In this document: positions 33,031 to 41,123 of the stretch, piece after piece | Layout: each line of letters begins with the position of its first letter | Numbering within the stretch: the first letter of the stretch is position 1 | Assembly: GCA_047638675.1 (NCBI GenBank) | Contig: JBLIML010000004.1 | Coordinates: forward strand, 12,249-76,248 | DNA length: 64,000 bases | Direction: 5' to 3' | DNA from: WLWS01 sp047638675 | GTDB taxonomy: Bacteria; Pseudomonadota; Gammaproteobacteria; Eutrophobiales; Eutrophobiaceae | Made by a program: the position numbers and the translations under genes | Notes under the pieces: model-generated | What the model saw: only the letters and a program-made list of their open reading frames with translations | Databases searched by the model: none | Told to the model about the DNA's origin: nothing

Positions 33031-34556
33031 CTGTTGACTGGAAAAGAAAACTGCGCTTTTTCAATCGTGTCATCAGGCCAACGTTGTGTAATGGTTTTTC
33101 GTTGCGTATAAAAACGCACTGAGTCCGGACCATAAGCACTGAGGTCACCAAAAAGCGATCGTTTCCAGCCACCAAAACTATGGTAGGCAGCAGGCACTGG
33201 TAAAGGCACGTTCACACCCACCATGCCGACCTTAATGTTCTCAGTAAAGTAACGCGCCATCCCGCCATCACGAGTGAAAATACATGTGCCATTACCGTAT
33301 TCATGATCGTCAATCAGTTGCATAGCATGTTCCATAGAATCCGTTCTAAGCACACATAAAACAGGGCCGAATATTTCTTCCTGATAAATACGCATATGCG
33401 GTTTAACGTTATCGAACAAACAGCCCCCTAGAAAAAAACCGTTCTCATGATTACTAACAGATAAGTTTCGACCATCCACCACAAGTGTCGCGCCCTCTTC
33501 CTGGCCAAGATCAACATAAGCTCTCACTTTTTCGTGATGTTGTTTTGACACTAATGGACCCATATCATTATTATTATCGCTGCCGGGGCCAATTTTCAGA
33601 TTAGAGATGCGTTTTGATAACTTGCCAACAAGTTCATCGGCGACTTCATCTCCTATACAGACTGCAACAGAGATCGCCATGCAACGTTCCCCACAGGAGC
33701 CGAAAGCGGCGCCCATTAGCGCATTTACCGTGTTGTCCATGTCAGCGTCGGGCATCACCAGGGCGTGATTTTTTGCGCCACCCAGTGCTTGAACGCGTTT
33801 ACCATTTGCCGTACCTGTGGCGTAGATATACTCGGCGATGGGCGTTGAGCCAACAAAACTTACCGCTTGTACGCGCGGGTCATGCAACAAAGTATCGACG
33901 GCTTCCTTGTCTCCATTGATGACATTGAATACTCCCTCAGGTAGTCCGGCCTCGCTAAAAAGTTCTGCGATAAATAACGAACAACTGGGATCTTTTTCAG
34001 AAGGCTTTAATATAAAGGTATTACCACAAACAATAGCCATCGGAAACATCCACATGGGTACCATTGCAGGAAAGTTAAAGGGCGTAATGCCAGCGACAAC
34101 GCCCAGAGGATGGAATTCTGACCAGCTATCAATCGCCGGACCCACATTTCTGGAATGCTCACCCTTTAATAATTCAGGCGCCGCACAAGCATATTCAACT
34201 ACTTCGATGCCACGAATGAACTCGCCCCTGGCGTCGTCAAGTACCTTTCCATGTTCTTCTGTAATCAGGGCGGCGATAGCATCCGCATTTTGTTCCAGAA
34301 GTTCTTTAAACCTGAACATAATGCGGGCACGTTTTAAGGACGGCGTATCGCGCCAGGCGGGGAAAGCCGCCTGGGCGTCCTTTATAGCATCCTCAACAAT
34401 ATCTTTGCTGGCTGCAGCAACATTTCGAATTACCTGCCCGGTTGCGGGATTAGTTACGGCTAACAATCGATCGTAAACGTTAACTTTTCTACCATTAATG
34501 TAGTGACCAACAATATCACTTGTGGATTCATGCTTTGCTAGTTGTATAGATGTCAT
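33027..34556 (-). CDS. mmsA: CoA-acylating methylmalonate-semialdehyde dehydrogenase-type aldehyde dehydrogenase
   Basis: A 509-residue aldehyde dehydrogenase of the MmsA group. The NAD-binding segment is VSFVGSTPIAEYIYATG and the catalytic cysteine lies in FGSCGERCMAISVAV. The MmsA-type C-terminus SFGGWKRSLFGDLSAYGPDSVRFYTQRKTITQRWP is present. MmsA converts methylmalonate or malonate semialdehyde to propionyl- or acetyl-CoA with CO2 release. The upstream omega-aminotransferase (9 bp away) would generate malonate semialdehyde from beta-alanine, so together they would funnel beta-alanine from polyamine or pyrimidine breakdown into acetyl-CoA. Confidence 0.92.
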   Translation of the reverse strand: MTSIQLAKHESTSDIVGHYINGRKVNVYDRLLAVTNPATGQVIRNVAAASKDIVEDAIKDAQAAFPAWRDTPSLKRARIMFRFKELLEQNADAIAALITEEHGKVLDDARGEFIRGIEVVEYACAAPELLKGEHSRNVGPAIDSWSEFHPLGVVAGITPFNFPAMVPMWMFPMAIVCGNTFILKPSEKDPSCSLFIAELFSEAGLPEGVFNVINGDKEAVDTLLHDPRVQAVSFVGSTPIAEYIYATGTANGKRVQALGGAKNHALVMPDADMDNTVNALMGAAFGSCGERCMAISVAVCIGDEVADELVGKLSKRISNLKIGPGSDNNNDMGPLVSKQHHEKVRAYVDLGQEEGATLVVDGRNLSVSNHENGFFLGGCLFDNVKPHMRIYQEEIFGPVLCVLRTDSMEHAMQLIDDHEYGNGTCIFTRDGGMARYFTENIKVGMVGVNVPLPVPAAYHSFGGWKRSLFGDLSAYGPDSVRFYTQRKTITQRWPDDTIEKAQFSFPVNS

Positions 34557-34565
34557 TGCTATCCC

Positions 34566-35918
34566 TTAATCTATTTTTTTAATAATTTTAGCGATCTTGG
34601 CGAAAGCCTCTTCATATAAGTCCTGAGTAAAATTGAGGAAGGGAGAAAAAACCAGTGTGTCCATCCCATTGCGCACCAGTAAGCCTTCAGCAAAACATTG
34701 TTTATGTATTTCAAAGCCGCGTGCGCCAGGCTCACCCTGCCGAGGGGCCAGTTCAATAGCGCCCATCAATCCAAAATTGCGTATATCGATGACATTTTCA
34801 GTCCCTTTAAACGAATGCAGAACTTCCTCAAACATAAGCTCGTTTTCCCGTGCACGCTCAAACAAACCTTCTTCTTCATAGACATCGAGCGTAGCAAGTC
34901 CTGCTGCAGCTGCAACAGGATGTCCTGAGTAGGTGTAGCCGTGAAAAATCTCAGCAGCATTTTCAGGACCCTGCATAAAAGCATCATGTATTTCTTTACG
35001 CACCAGCACTCCGCCCATGGGAATGACACCATTGGTTATTCCTTTGGCCATAGTGATGATATCGGGAATGACATCAAAACGCTGACAGGCAAAGGCTGAA
35101 CCCACGCGACCAAATGCGGTAATGACTTCATCAAATATTAGAAGAATTCCATGTCGATCGCAGATCTCGCGTAATCTTCTTAGGTAATCAACAGGCGGCA
35201 CTAACACACCGGCAGACCCCGCAACCGGTTCAACAATCACAGCAGCAATATTTGAAGCATCCTCCAGCGTGATAATGCGTTCAAGGTCATCAGCCAGATG
35301 CGCACCCCAATGTGGTTGCCCACGACTAAATGCATTTTTTTCCAAATTGTGTGTGTGGGAAATATGGTGGGTGTTTGGCAGTAATGATGCGCTAAACATT
35401 TTTCTGTTTGCGGGTAGTCCACCAACAGACATGCCACCAAAATTCACGCCGTGGTAACCCTTTTCTCTACCGATTAAGCGAGTACGTGAAGGATTGCCGG
35501 ATAGATAATGATAGCCGAGGGCAATCTTTAACGCGGTCTCAACCGCTTCCGATCCGGAATTTGTAAAGAAACAATGATCAAAACCATCGGGCGCCAATCG
35601 TGTAAGGCGATCGGCCAATTCAAAGGCACCACGATGTCCCACCTGAAAGGTAACGGAGTAATCAAGTTTCGCGACTTGTTTTTGTACGGCTTCAACAATT
35701 TTAGGATGACAATGCCCGGCGCCACTGGTCCAGAGTCCGGAGATCATATCGAGAATCTTCCGCCCATCGTTCGATGTGTAGTAAAAACCCTCTGCTGACT
35801 CAATCATGCGGGGACTTTCTTTAAATGCCCGATTGGCGGTATACGGCATCCAATATGCGTCCATATTCGGGGCGGATTCAACTTCCCTTAGATGCTTATT
35901 CTGGATTTGCGATGACAT
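34566..35918 (-). CDS. Omega-amino acid--pyruvate aminotransferase
   Basis: A 450-residue class III aminotransferase. Landmarks are FFTNSGSEAVETALK for the phosphate site, LLIFDEVITAFGRVG with the cofactor Asp, and the PLP lysine in IITMAKGITNGVIPMGG. The N-terminal DAYWMPYTANRAFK is typical of beta-alanine:pyruvate aminotransferases. It would convert beta-alanine (or another omega-amine) to malonate semialdehyde for the dehydrogenase 9 bp downstream. It is divergent from the XRE-cupin regulator gene, and the gap of 188 bp is very A+T rich with three copies of ATATTTAA. Confidence 0.9.
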   Translation of the reverse strand: MSSQIQNKHLREVESAPNMDAYWMPYTANRAFKESPRMIESAEGFYYTSNDGRKILDMISGLWTSGAGHCHPKIVEAVQKQVAKLDYSVTFQVGHRGAFELADRLTRLAPDGFDHCFFTNSGSEAVETALKIALGYHYLSGNPSRTRLIGREKGYHGVNFGGMSVGGLPANRKMFSASLLPNTHHISHTHNLEKNAFSRGQPHWGAHLADDLERIITLEDASNIAAVIVEPVAGSAGVLVPPVDYLRRLREICDRHGILLIFDEVITAFGRVGSAFACQRFDVIPDIITMAKGITNGVIPMGGVLVRKEIHDAFMQGPENAAEIFHGYTYSGHPVAAAAGLATLDVYEEEGLFERARENELMFEEVLHSFKGTENVIDIRNFGLMGAIELAPRQGEPGARGFEIHKQCFAEGLLVRNGMDTLVFSPFLNFTQDLYEEAFAKIAKIIKKID

Positions 35919-35978
35919 AACGGTTTTCTCTTTAATGTTAAAAATTAATTTGCAAGACGCAGCCTATGTTATTAAACT

Positions 35979-36066
35979 AAATTTAACAATATTTAAATAA
36001 GGATACTTAACTACCTGTTTTTAAAAAATAATTTATATTTAAATTAAGTAATATTTAACAGTTTAA
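35979..36066. promoter_or_regulatory. A+T-rich divergent control region with three ATATTTAA repeats
   Basis: Between the omega-aminotransferase and the XRE-cupin regulator the sequence holds three copies of ATATTTAA, starting at 35989, 36035 and 36051. Two have AAC or AACA extensions (TTTAACA also occurs at 35982). The setting is where a PuuR-type regulator would bind. Because the stretch is so A+T rich, some of this repetition may be chance. Confidence 0.35.
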
Positions 36067-36106
36067 TGAGTGCTTAAACATCAGACCCATAAAATAAGAC
36101 ATTGCT

Positions 36107-36655
36107 ATGGAAGACATTGGTATACGACTAAAAAAAGCGCGACTGGCAAAAGGTTTGTCACAGCGTCAGTTGGCACTTTCATCGGGAGTCAGTAATGCGA
36201 TGATTTGCCTCATCGAGAGAGGGAAAAGTAATCCTTCTCTGGGACTGTTGAAGAAAATTCTCGATAAATTACCAATTTCAATTTCAGAGTTCTTTAGCTT
36301 TGAACTGGAAGATGAGCCTGCAAAAGTTTTTTATGAGAAAGATGATTTGACGGAAATAGGTAGCGGTCTGATTTCTTATCTCCAATTGGGCAGTAACCGG
36401 CAGAAAATAAATTTGCAACTCATGTACGAGTGTTATCAACCAGGTGCCGATACGGGTCGTTCGATGTTGCATCATGAAGCGGAAGAAGGAGGTATCGTTA
36501 TTAGTGGTCGCATAGAATTAACTGTGGGTGACAGAACACGAATCCTTGGCCCTGGTGATGCCTACTTATTTAATAGCCGAACACCACATCGATTCAGGAA
36601 TATCGACAAGGAAGCCTGTACGCTGGTAAGCGCCTGCACTCCGCCCAGTTTTTAA
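36107..36655 (+). CDS. XRE-family regulator with cupin domain (PuuR-like)
   Basis: A 182-residue regulator. Residues 8-62 form an XRE helix-turn-helix (ARLAKGLSQRQLALSSGVSN, CLIERGKSNPSLGLLKKIL), and residues about 110-178 form a cupin (HHEAEEGGIVISGRIELTVG, GPGDAYLFNSRTPHRFRN). This is the architecture of PuuR, the putrescine-responsive repressor. It stands divergent from the omega-aminotransferase-MmsA operon and 49 bp ahead of a PuuD-like hydrolase gene, so it probably regulates both and responds to a polyamine. Ligand and operators are inferred. Confidence 0.87.
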   Translation: MEDIGIRLKKARLAKGLSQRQLALSSGVSNAMICLIERGKSNPSLGLLKKILDKLPISISEFFSFELEDEPAKVFYEKDDLTEIGSGLISYLQLGSNRQKINLQLMYECYQPGADTGRSMLHHEAEEGGIVISGRIELTVGDRTRILGPGDAYLFNSRTPHRFRNIDKEACTLVSACTPPSF

Positions 36656-36704
36656 AAGACAAAAGAGATAAATCAATAATAGTAGAAGTACATAGCGAAT
36701 TAAT

Positions 36705-37475
36705 ATGACGAAGATACGAAAACAAAATAAAACCAGATTGCCGGTGGTCGGCGTGCCAACTTGTCGTCACCAAATCGGCGAGCTGGATTACGATTGCACC
36801 CAACATAAATATCTCAAAGCGCTCTATACCAGTGCAAAGGTATTGCCACTGCAAATCCCGTTATTTGCCGAACGTATAGAAGTAGATGCAATATTGGATA
36901 ATATTGATGGCCTTATGCTGACGGGTAGTCATTCGAACGTTCACCCTCGTCATTATGAAGCGACGACTGAAAAACCAGACTTCATGCTCGATACAGAGCG
37001 TGATGCTACCGTACTGCGATTGATTAGACCGGCAGTTGAAAGAGGTATCCCACTTTTGGCGATTTGTAGAGGGTTTCAGGAATTGAATGTGGCTTATGGT
37101 GGCACATTACATTCAAGATTGGATCTTGTCGGTTCTTTCAACGAACATCGAGAGGATAAAAGCCTGGCTCTAGAGCTGCGATATAATAACGCGCATAGTG
37201 TTAATCTCGTATCCGGAGGACAACTGAATAAAATGTTAGATCTTGAGTTCATAGAAGTTAATTCGCTTCATGGGCAAGGTATAAACAAGCTGGGAGAGGA
37301 TCTCTTTGTTGAAGGTCGCGCAGAAGATGGATTAGTAGAAGCCGTAAGTGTAAAAGGCAGCGATAGTTTCGCAATTGGGGTGCAATGGCACCCGGAGTGG
37401 AAATCAACAGAAAATGCCGTGTCTTCTGTACTATTTTCAGAATTTGGCAAAGCCTGTCTTAAGGCGACAAGCTAG
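36705..37475 (+). CDS. puuD: Gamma-glutamyl-GABA hydrolase family peptidase (PuuD-like)
   Basis: A 256-residue class I glutamine-amidotransferase-fold hydrolase of the PuuD group (peptidase C26). It shows DGLMLTGSHSNVHPRHY, the nucleophile in LLAICRGFQELNVAYGGTLH, and the catalytic histidine in GVQWHPEW. PuuD releases GABA from gamma-glutamyl-GABA, the last step of the gamma-glutamylated putrescine pathway. The regulator upstream is PuuR-like. No puuB or puuC equivalent lies in this cluster; the PuuA-like ligases are about 17-35 kb away. The product could be GABA, beta-alanine or a related acid. Confidence 0.87.
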   Translation: MTKIRKQNKTRLPVVGVPTCRHQIGELDYDCTQHKYLKALYTSAKVLPLQIPLFAERIEVDAILDNIDGLMLTGSHSNVHPRHYEATTEKPDFMLDTERDATVLRLIRPAVERGIPLLAICRGFQELNVAYGGTLHSRLDLVGSFNEHREDKSLALELRYNNAHSVNLVSGGQLNKMLDLEFIEVNSLHGQGINKLGEDLFVEGRAEDGLVEAVSVKGSDSFAIGVQWHPEWKSTENAVSSVLFSEFGKACLKATS

Positions 37476-37710
37476 CGCTATTAATAATTTTGCTTAATTA
37501 CTTCGTCAGCCCAATAGTGCTAATTTTTCATCTCGACAGAGTTGGTTTCAGTGACTTTACGACTCACAATGGCGCATCTTTTAATGTTGTGTTTGAAGGA
37601 ATTACAACGATGTTTCAAATTAACTCATCCAGAGAGAAAATATTCCCGGGTGTTAAAGTATATTGGTCAGCATTAAGCCTGAAAGACAGTGTCAGAAATG
37701 ATTGAGTTCG

Positions 37711-37797
37711 AATGTCCGCTTCCGTTGGTATAGCAGACCTTAATAACAAGCAAAATCACCTTGTGGGAATGACGGCTATGTGCCATAAGCGGACATT
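37711..37797. repeat. 87-bp element with 11-bp terminal inverted repeats
   Basis: AATGTCCGCTT (37711-37721) and its exact reverse complement AAGCGGACATT (37787-37797) bound 65 bp with no ORF. The layout suits a small non-autonomous mobile or hairpin-forming repeat. A degenerate relative of the left end (AATGTTTGC) appears at 38692-38700, on the other side of the DUF4386-like gene. Genome copy number is unknown. Confidence 0.5.
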
Positions 37798-37818
37798 TTC
37801 GACATTTTCGACATTCTG
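37792..37818. repeat. Short 9-bp tandem repeat
   Basis: Three units of GACATTTTC, the third imperfect (GACATTCTG). It begins inside the right arm of the 87-bp inverted-repeat element, so it may have arisen by slippage at that end. Confidence 0.6.
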
Positions 37819-37889
37819 GCGAATTCCAGAATCCAGTCTATTTTTAAAGTATCCTTCCCTTATCAATAACAAAATGGGGAGGAAGCATC

Positions 37890-37973
37890 ATGAATTCACT
37901 GACACTGGAGCTGTCCAACTATAAGTCGCTCAACGACGACGCCAAAAAGCGGCGCGCGTTAGCGAGTCGTTAG
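37890..37973 (+). CDS. Short 27-residue ORF with strong ribosome-binding site, possibly truncated
   Basis: ATG 37890 is preceded by GGGGAGGA at the ideal distance. The frame encodes 27 residues ending KKRRALASR and stops at TAG 37971. The stop lies inside the 11-bp motif (37966-37976) that recurs inverted at the end of the DUF4386-like gene. It may therefore be a small peptide gene, or the 5' remnant of a longer gene cut by an insertion. No family was recognised. Confidence 0.35.
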   Translation: MNSLTLELSNYKSLNDDAKKRRALASR

Positions 37974-38018
37974 CTTGTCAATACTTAACTTTCACCTTGG
38001 ACTGAGGATTTTACTATA

Positions 38019-38663
38019 GTGATCAAACTACAAAAGCTTGGAGGCTCAGCAGCAATTGCAGAAGCCCTAATTTACATAGCCATGTTCATTTTTTACGGTG
38101 CTTTATGGGACTTCCCACATGAAGCCAGCGTCGTTCAAAAGTTAGCTTTTTTATCAGAAAACCAGTTATCTTTATCTATAATGAATTTCATAGGCTACGT
38201 TTTATTCGGGGTGTTGTTAGCCATTCTTGTACAGTCCCTCTACTCTATGCTCGAAGGAAATCAAAGGCCTCTAATTCAAACCGCAACAATATTTGGTCTC
38301 ATTTGGGTTTGCATTATTATCTCTGGAGGGATGATTGCCAACTTAGGATTACAATCTATTATAGATCTATCTATTTCTGAGACAGAACACGCTAGGGCTG
38401 TTTGGTTGGCTAACAATATTGTAGTAGAAGGTTTAGGTGGCGGCATTGAAATTGTCGGGGGGCTATGGATGTTTCTTTTATGCGTTGATACTGTAAAAAA
38501 TGGTGGACTCCCAAAAGGTTTGAGTGTTCTGGGCTTACTAATTGGCGCTGCTGGAATACTAACAATTCACCCGGCAGATGTTCTAACTGAAATATTTGGT
38601 ATAGGTCAGATTGTTTGGTTTATATGGCTTGGAACCTTCATGTTACGTAACACTAAAAGCTAA
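38019..38663 (+). CDS. DUF4386-like membrane protein, function unknown
   Basis: A 214-residue protein with about six hydrophobic helices (for example AEALIYIAMFIFYGALW, IMNFIGYVLFGVLLAILV, LSVLGLLIGAAGILTI) and few charged loops, resembling the DUF4386 group of small multi-pass proteins. GTG 38019 is the start, with GAGGA about 10 nt upstream. No catalytic or transport motif is visible. An 11-bp motif, GTCGTTAGCTT before the gene and its inverse AAGCTAACGAC over the stop codon, brackets it. The sequence is flanked by repeat-rich, gene-poor DNA, and it looks acquired. Confidence 0.6.
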   Translation: MIKLQKLGGSAAIAEALIYIAMFIFYGALWDFPHEASVVQKLAFLSENQLSLSIMNFIGYVLFGVLLAILVQSLYSMLEGNQRPLIQTATIFGLIWVCIIISGGMIANLGLQSIIDLSISETEHARAVWLANNIVVEGLGGGIEIVGGLWMFLLCVDTVKNGGLPKGLSVLGLLIGAAGILTIHPADVLTEIFGIGQIVWFIWLGTFMLRNTKS

Positions 38664-39061
38664 CGACGCTTACGTATATTCGGTAATGGCTAATGTTTGC
38701 AGTGGGTCGATTGCTGCCAGTCGTAGGCAAGAGGTGTGACCGTCTGCTATCAAGAGTAAAGCATCCTGTGGCAGAAGCAGACCTGTCTACCGAACTCACC
38801 CGCCGCTACTTTTTACGTTCGGGTGGGGTGCCTTATTATGCATTTATTCTTGTTCTTCTCAACGCAGATAGGTAGAAAAGCTGCCTGACTGAACATATAG
38901 CCTGATACATTTTCAGGTTTAGTACCTAATTCAAGCATATCCCAATTGCTCTCATAAGATGGTCTTGTGATTCTTTGTTCAAGGCAGAGTAATAACTTGT
39001 TTGTGCATTGGGGTTTGCAATTGAGCACTCTGAACTTTCGCTATTCACTAACTTACGACGC
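38664..39061. other. Gene-poor region after the DUF4386-like gene
   Basis: Short ORFs here lack ribosome-binding sites and family features, so I call no gene. Visible structure includes a 7-bp inverted repeat GTCTGCT/AGCAGAC (38742-38748 and 38776-38782), a C/G-rich CACCCG/CGGGTG stem around 38798-38826, and the direct repeat ACGACGCTTA at 38663-38672 and 39055-39064 that exactly spans the region. It may be the remnant of an inserted element. Confidence 0.45.
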
Positions 39062-41041
39062 TTATAACAATACGGGTTTGAGACTTGTCTTCAACGAGTC
39101 CAACCAAGGTTCGAAGTTCTTCCATTCCTTCAGGCCATCGCGGTAGATGGGTTGCCTGACCTGTTCCGAACTGGGAGTCCGGACTGCCCGTTCTGTTTCA
39201 TGATATTCCAGGCATTGCTTTTCAAAGGGCAACTTTAGGAACTCCAGTATCCTGCGAACTTGTGTTTCCAAATCACCAACCACTTCTTCGTACTGGACGC
39301 TTAAAACAAAACCTGGCAACACTTCGCCCCAATGATTCATTAATGACACATAGTCGCTGTAATACCTGCCCACCTCATCCAGACCATAGGTAAATTCCTG
39401 GCCTTCCGCGAACAGTTGTTTGAAGTTACTGAAGCAACAGGACATGGGATTGCGACGTGCGTCGATGATTTTTGCGTTGGGCAATATCAATTTTATCAGA
39501 CCGATGTGTCGGAAGTTATTTGGCATCTTATCGATGAAAAAAGGCGCGCCTTGTCGGTGTATTTGGGTATCGTTAATGAATTGTTCACCGAATTGCCGCA
39601 GTTGTTCTGCATCCAGTTCGCGTAAAATTGTGGGATAACGCTTATCACCATTTTGTCCTTCCCCCCTTCGTAGTCTGTGCGAGAGGGACAGGATGTTGGG
39701 CAGTTCCAGCGTGCCATCGACCTGGCTATGAGATGAGATGATCTGTTCCAGCAGAGTTGATCCCGCCCGCGGCATGCCAACGATAAAGATGGGATCCGGT
39801 GCAGGACATCCCAACCCTTGTTTTTCTTCGAAAAGCTCCGGCGTACAGACAATATGCTGAGCATTTAGATCCTCACTCATCTGCTCCGCCTTGTAACGGC
39901 ATTGGACCTTCTTCAGTCGATTACCACTTTCGTAGCAGCTAAAGGACTTAGGATAATCGTCCCTGTCTTCGTAAGCTTTACCCAGTGCAAAGTACAAGTA
40001 GATCCTGTCCAGATGAGACAGGTTGGGATTGTCCTCCAGGCTGCGCATCTTTGAGATCTCATCGTCCGTAAACACATAGACTTTGAGATTGGCCAGGGCA
40101 TACCAGGCCTCGCCATGTTGCAGGTTGCTTTCCAATGCGCTCTGAAATGAATTGACCGCATCCTGATAGCGACCCGATGTTTTCAGTGCGTAGCCTAAGG
40201 AGGTCAGGGTAATGGGATCTCCGGGTAATTGTTCAAGTACCTTGTTAAACAGGTCAATTGCTTTATCAAATTCTCCGGTCTGCATGCACTCGACGGCATA
40301 CAGGGAAAGAAACTGGGGATTATCGGGTGCGCGATCCAGCAGGACTTTCGCTTGTTCCAGGGCCTGGTGAAATTTCTGTCGTTTTCGCAAGGTCTGCACG
40401 TAATCGATGCGCACCTGTACATTCTCGGGTTCGAACTCCACCGCACTTTCCAGAAGGAACTCGGCATCGTCCAGCACACCGAGGCGGACACCGATATCGG
40501 CGAGCAAACGCATTGCTTCAACATGCTGTGGTACCTTTAGCAGGAATTGACGACAAATATCTTCCGCTTTTAATAATCTGCCCTGGGCAATTAAATCAGT
40601 GACGGCGAGGATTGTTTTTGGCAGGTTCTCCAGGCGCTCAAGCTGAACACGGATCTGAGAGGCCTGTTGTTGTAAACCTTCCCTTGTCAGGATTTCAAGT
40701 TGTGCTCGCCAACTTGACAACAGGGCTGGGTTCATACGGCAAGCCCGGTTATAGGCCTGTAAGGCCTGGTCGCTGCGCCCCATGTCTCTGTAGATGTGAC
40801 CTTCTTCCTGATGGGCGCGGCCATGTTCCGGTACCAGGTCCTTTAATTGATTCAGGTATTCAATTGCCTTGTTGAATTCGCCGCGGTAGCGATGACATAC
40901 CGCTACCATATACAGTGCCTCGGTATTCTCGGGTTCCAATTGCCTGAGTTCGGACAGATCAACCAGAGCGTCGTCAAATTGTCTGGCAACAATTTTCTCC
41001 TGGATCGATTGCAGGATCGAATCGATTTCCGCAGCTTGCAC
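39062..41041 (-). CDS. TPR-sulfotransferase 2
   Basis: A 659-residue paralogue of the protein at 25210-27225. The N-terminal half is tetratricopeptide repeats (for example AIEYLNQLKDLVPEHGRAHQ). The C-terminal half is a PAPS-dependent sulfotransferase domain with PIFIVGMPRAGSTLLEQI, LELPNILSL and DARRNPMSCCFSNFKQLF. Both end in the shared TPSSEQVRQPIYRDGL stretch. The start is GTG 41041, with CGGGAG upstream. It follows the TonB receptor gene (41124-43793) on the same strand, but a strong terminator lies only about 20 bp before its start, so it may be mostly silent from the receptor promoter unless read-through occurs. The sulfate acceptor is unknown. Confidence 0.9.
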   Translation of the reverse strand: MQAAEIDSILQSIQEKIVARQFDDALVDLSELRQLEPENTEALYMVAVCHRYRGEFNKAIEYLNQLKDLVPEHGRAHQEEGHIYRDMGRSDQALQAYNRACRMNPALLSSWRAQLEILTREGLQQQASQIRVQLERLENLPKTILAVTDLIAQGRLLKAEDICRQFLLKVPQHVEAMRLLADIGVRLGVLDDAEFLLESAVEFEPENVQVRIDYVQTLRKRQKFHQALEQAKVLLDRAPDNPQFLSLYAVECMQTGEFDKAIDLFNKVLEQLPGDPITLTSLGYALKTSGRYQDAVNSFQSALESNLQHGEAWYALANLKVYVFTDDEISKMRSLEDNPNLSHLDRIYLYFALGKAYEDRDDYPKSFSCYESGNRLKKVQCRYKAEQMSEDLNAQHIVCTPELFEEKQGLGCPAPDPIFIVGMPRAGSTLLEQIISSHSQVDGTLELPNILSLSHRLRRGEGQNGDKRYPTILRELDAEQLRQFGEQFINDTQIHRQGAPFFIDKMPNNFRHIGLIKLILPNAKIIDARRNPMSCCFSNFKQLFAEGQEFTYGLDEVGRYYSDYVSLMNHWGEVLPGFVLSVQYEEVVGDLETQVRRILEFLKLPFEKQCLEYHETERAVRTPSSEQVRQPIYRDGLKEWKNFEPWLDSLKTSLKPVLL

Positions 41042-41060
41042 GTATCACTCCCGGTTAAAT

Positions 41061-41087
41061 AAAAAACGCCCCTCAAGAGGGGCGTTT
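41061..41087 (-). terminator. Intrinsic terminator after TonB receptor 2
   Basis: An 11-bp perfect stem (AAACGCCCCTC and GAGGGGCGTTT) with a 2-nt loop is followed on the minus strand by a run of six T, the classic rho-independent form. It ends the receptor transcript from 43793 and lies about 20 bp upstream of the sulfotransferase start codon. Confidence 0.85.
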
Positions 41088-41123
41088 GAAATTACATCAC
41101 ATTACGAAGTTTGACACTACACC

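Larger units (their letters stand above)
37476..38018. other. Repeat-rich intergenic region
   Basis: This stretch holds no full-length gene. It contains an 87-bp element bounded by 11-bp inverted repeats (37711-37797), a 9-bp tandem repeat (37792-37818), a very short ORF with a strong ribosome-binding site (37890-37973) and an 11-bp motif (37966-37976) that recurs inverted at the end of the next gene. The arrangement looks like an accessory patch built by insertions. Confidence 0.5.

Noticed and set aside
38813..39028. Minus-strand ORF of 71 codons downstream of the second sulfotransferase
   Set aside because: No ribosome-binding site, no family features and biased composition. It is probably a chance frame in gene-poor DNA.
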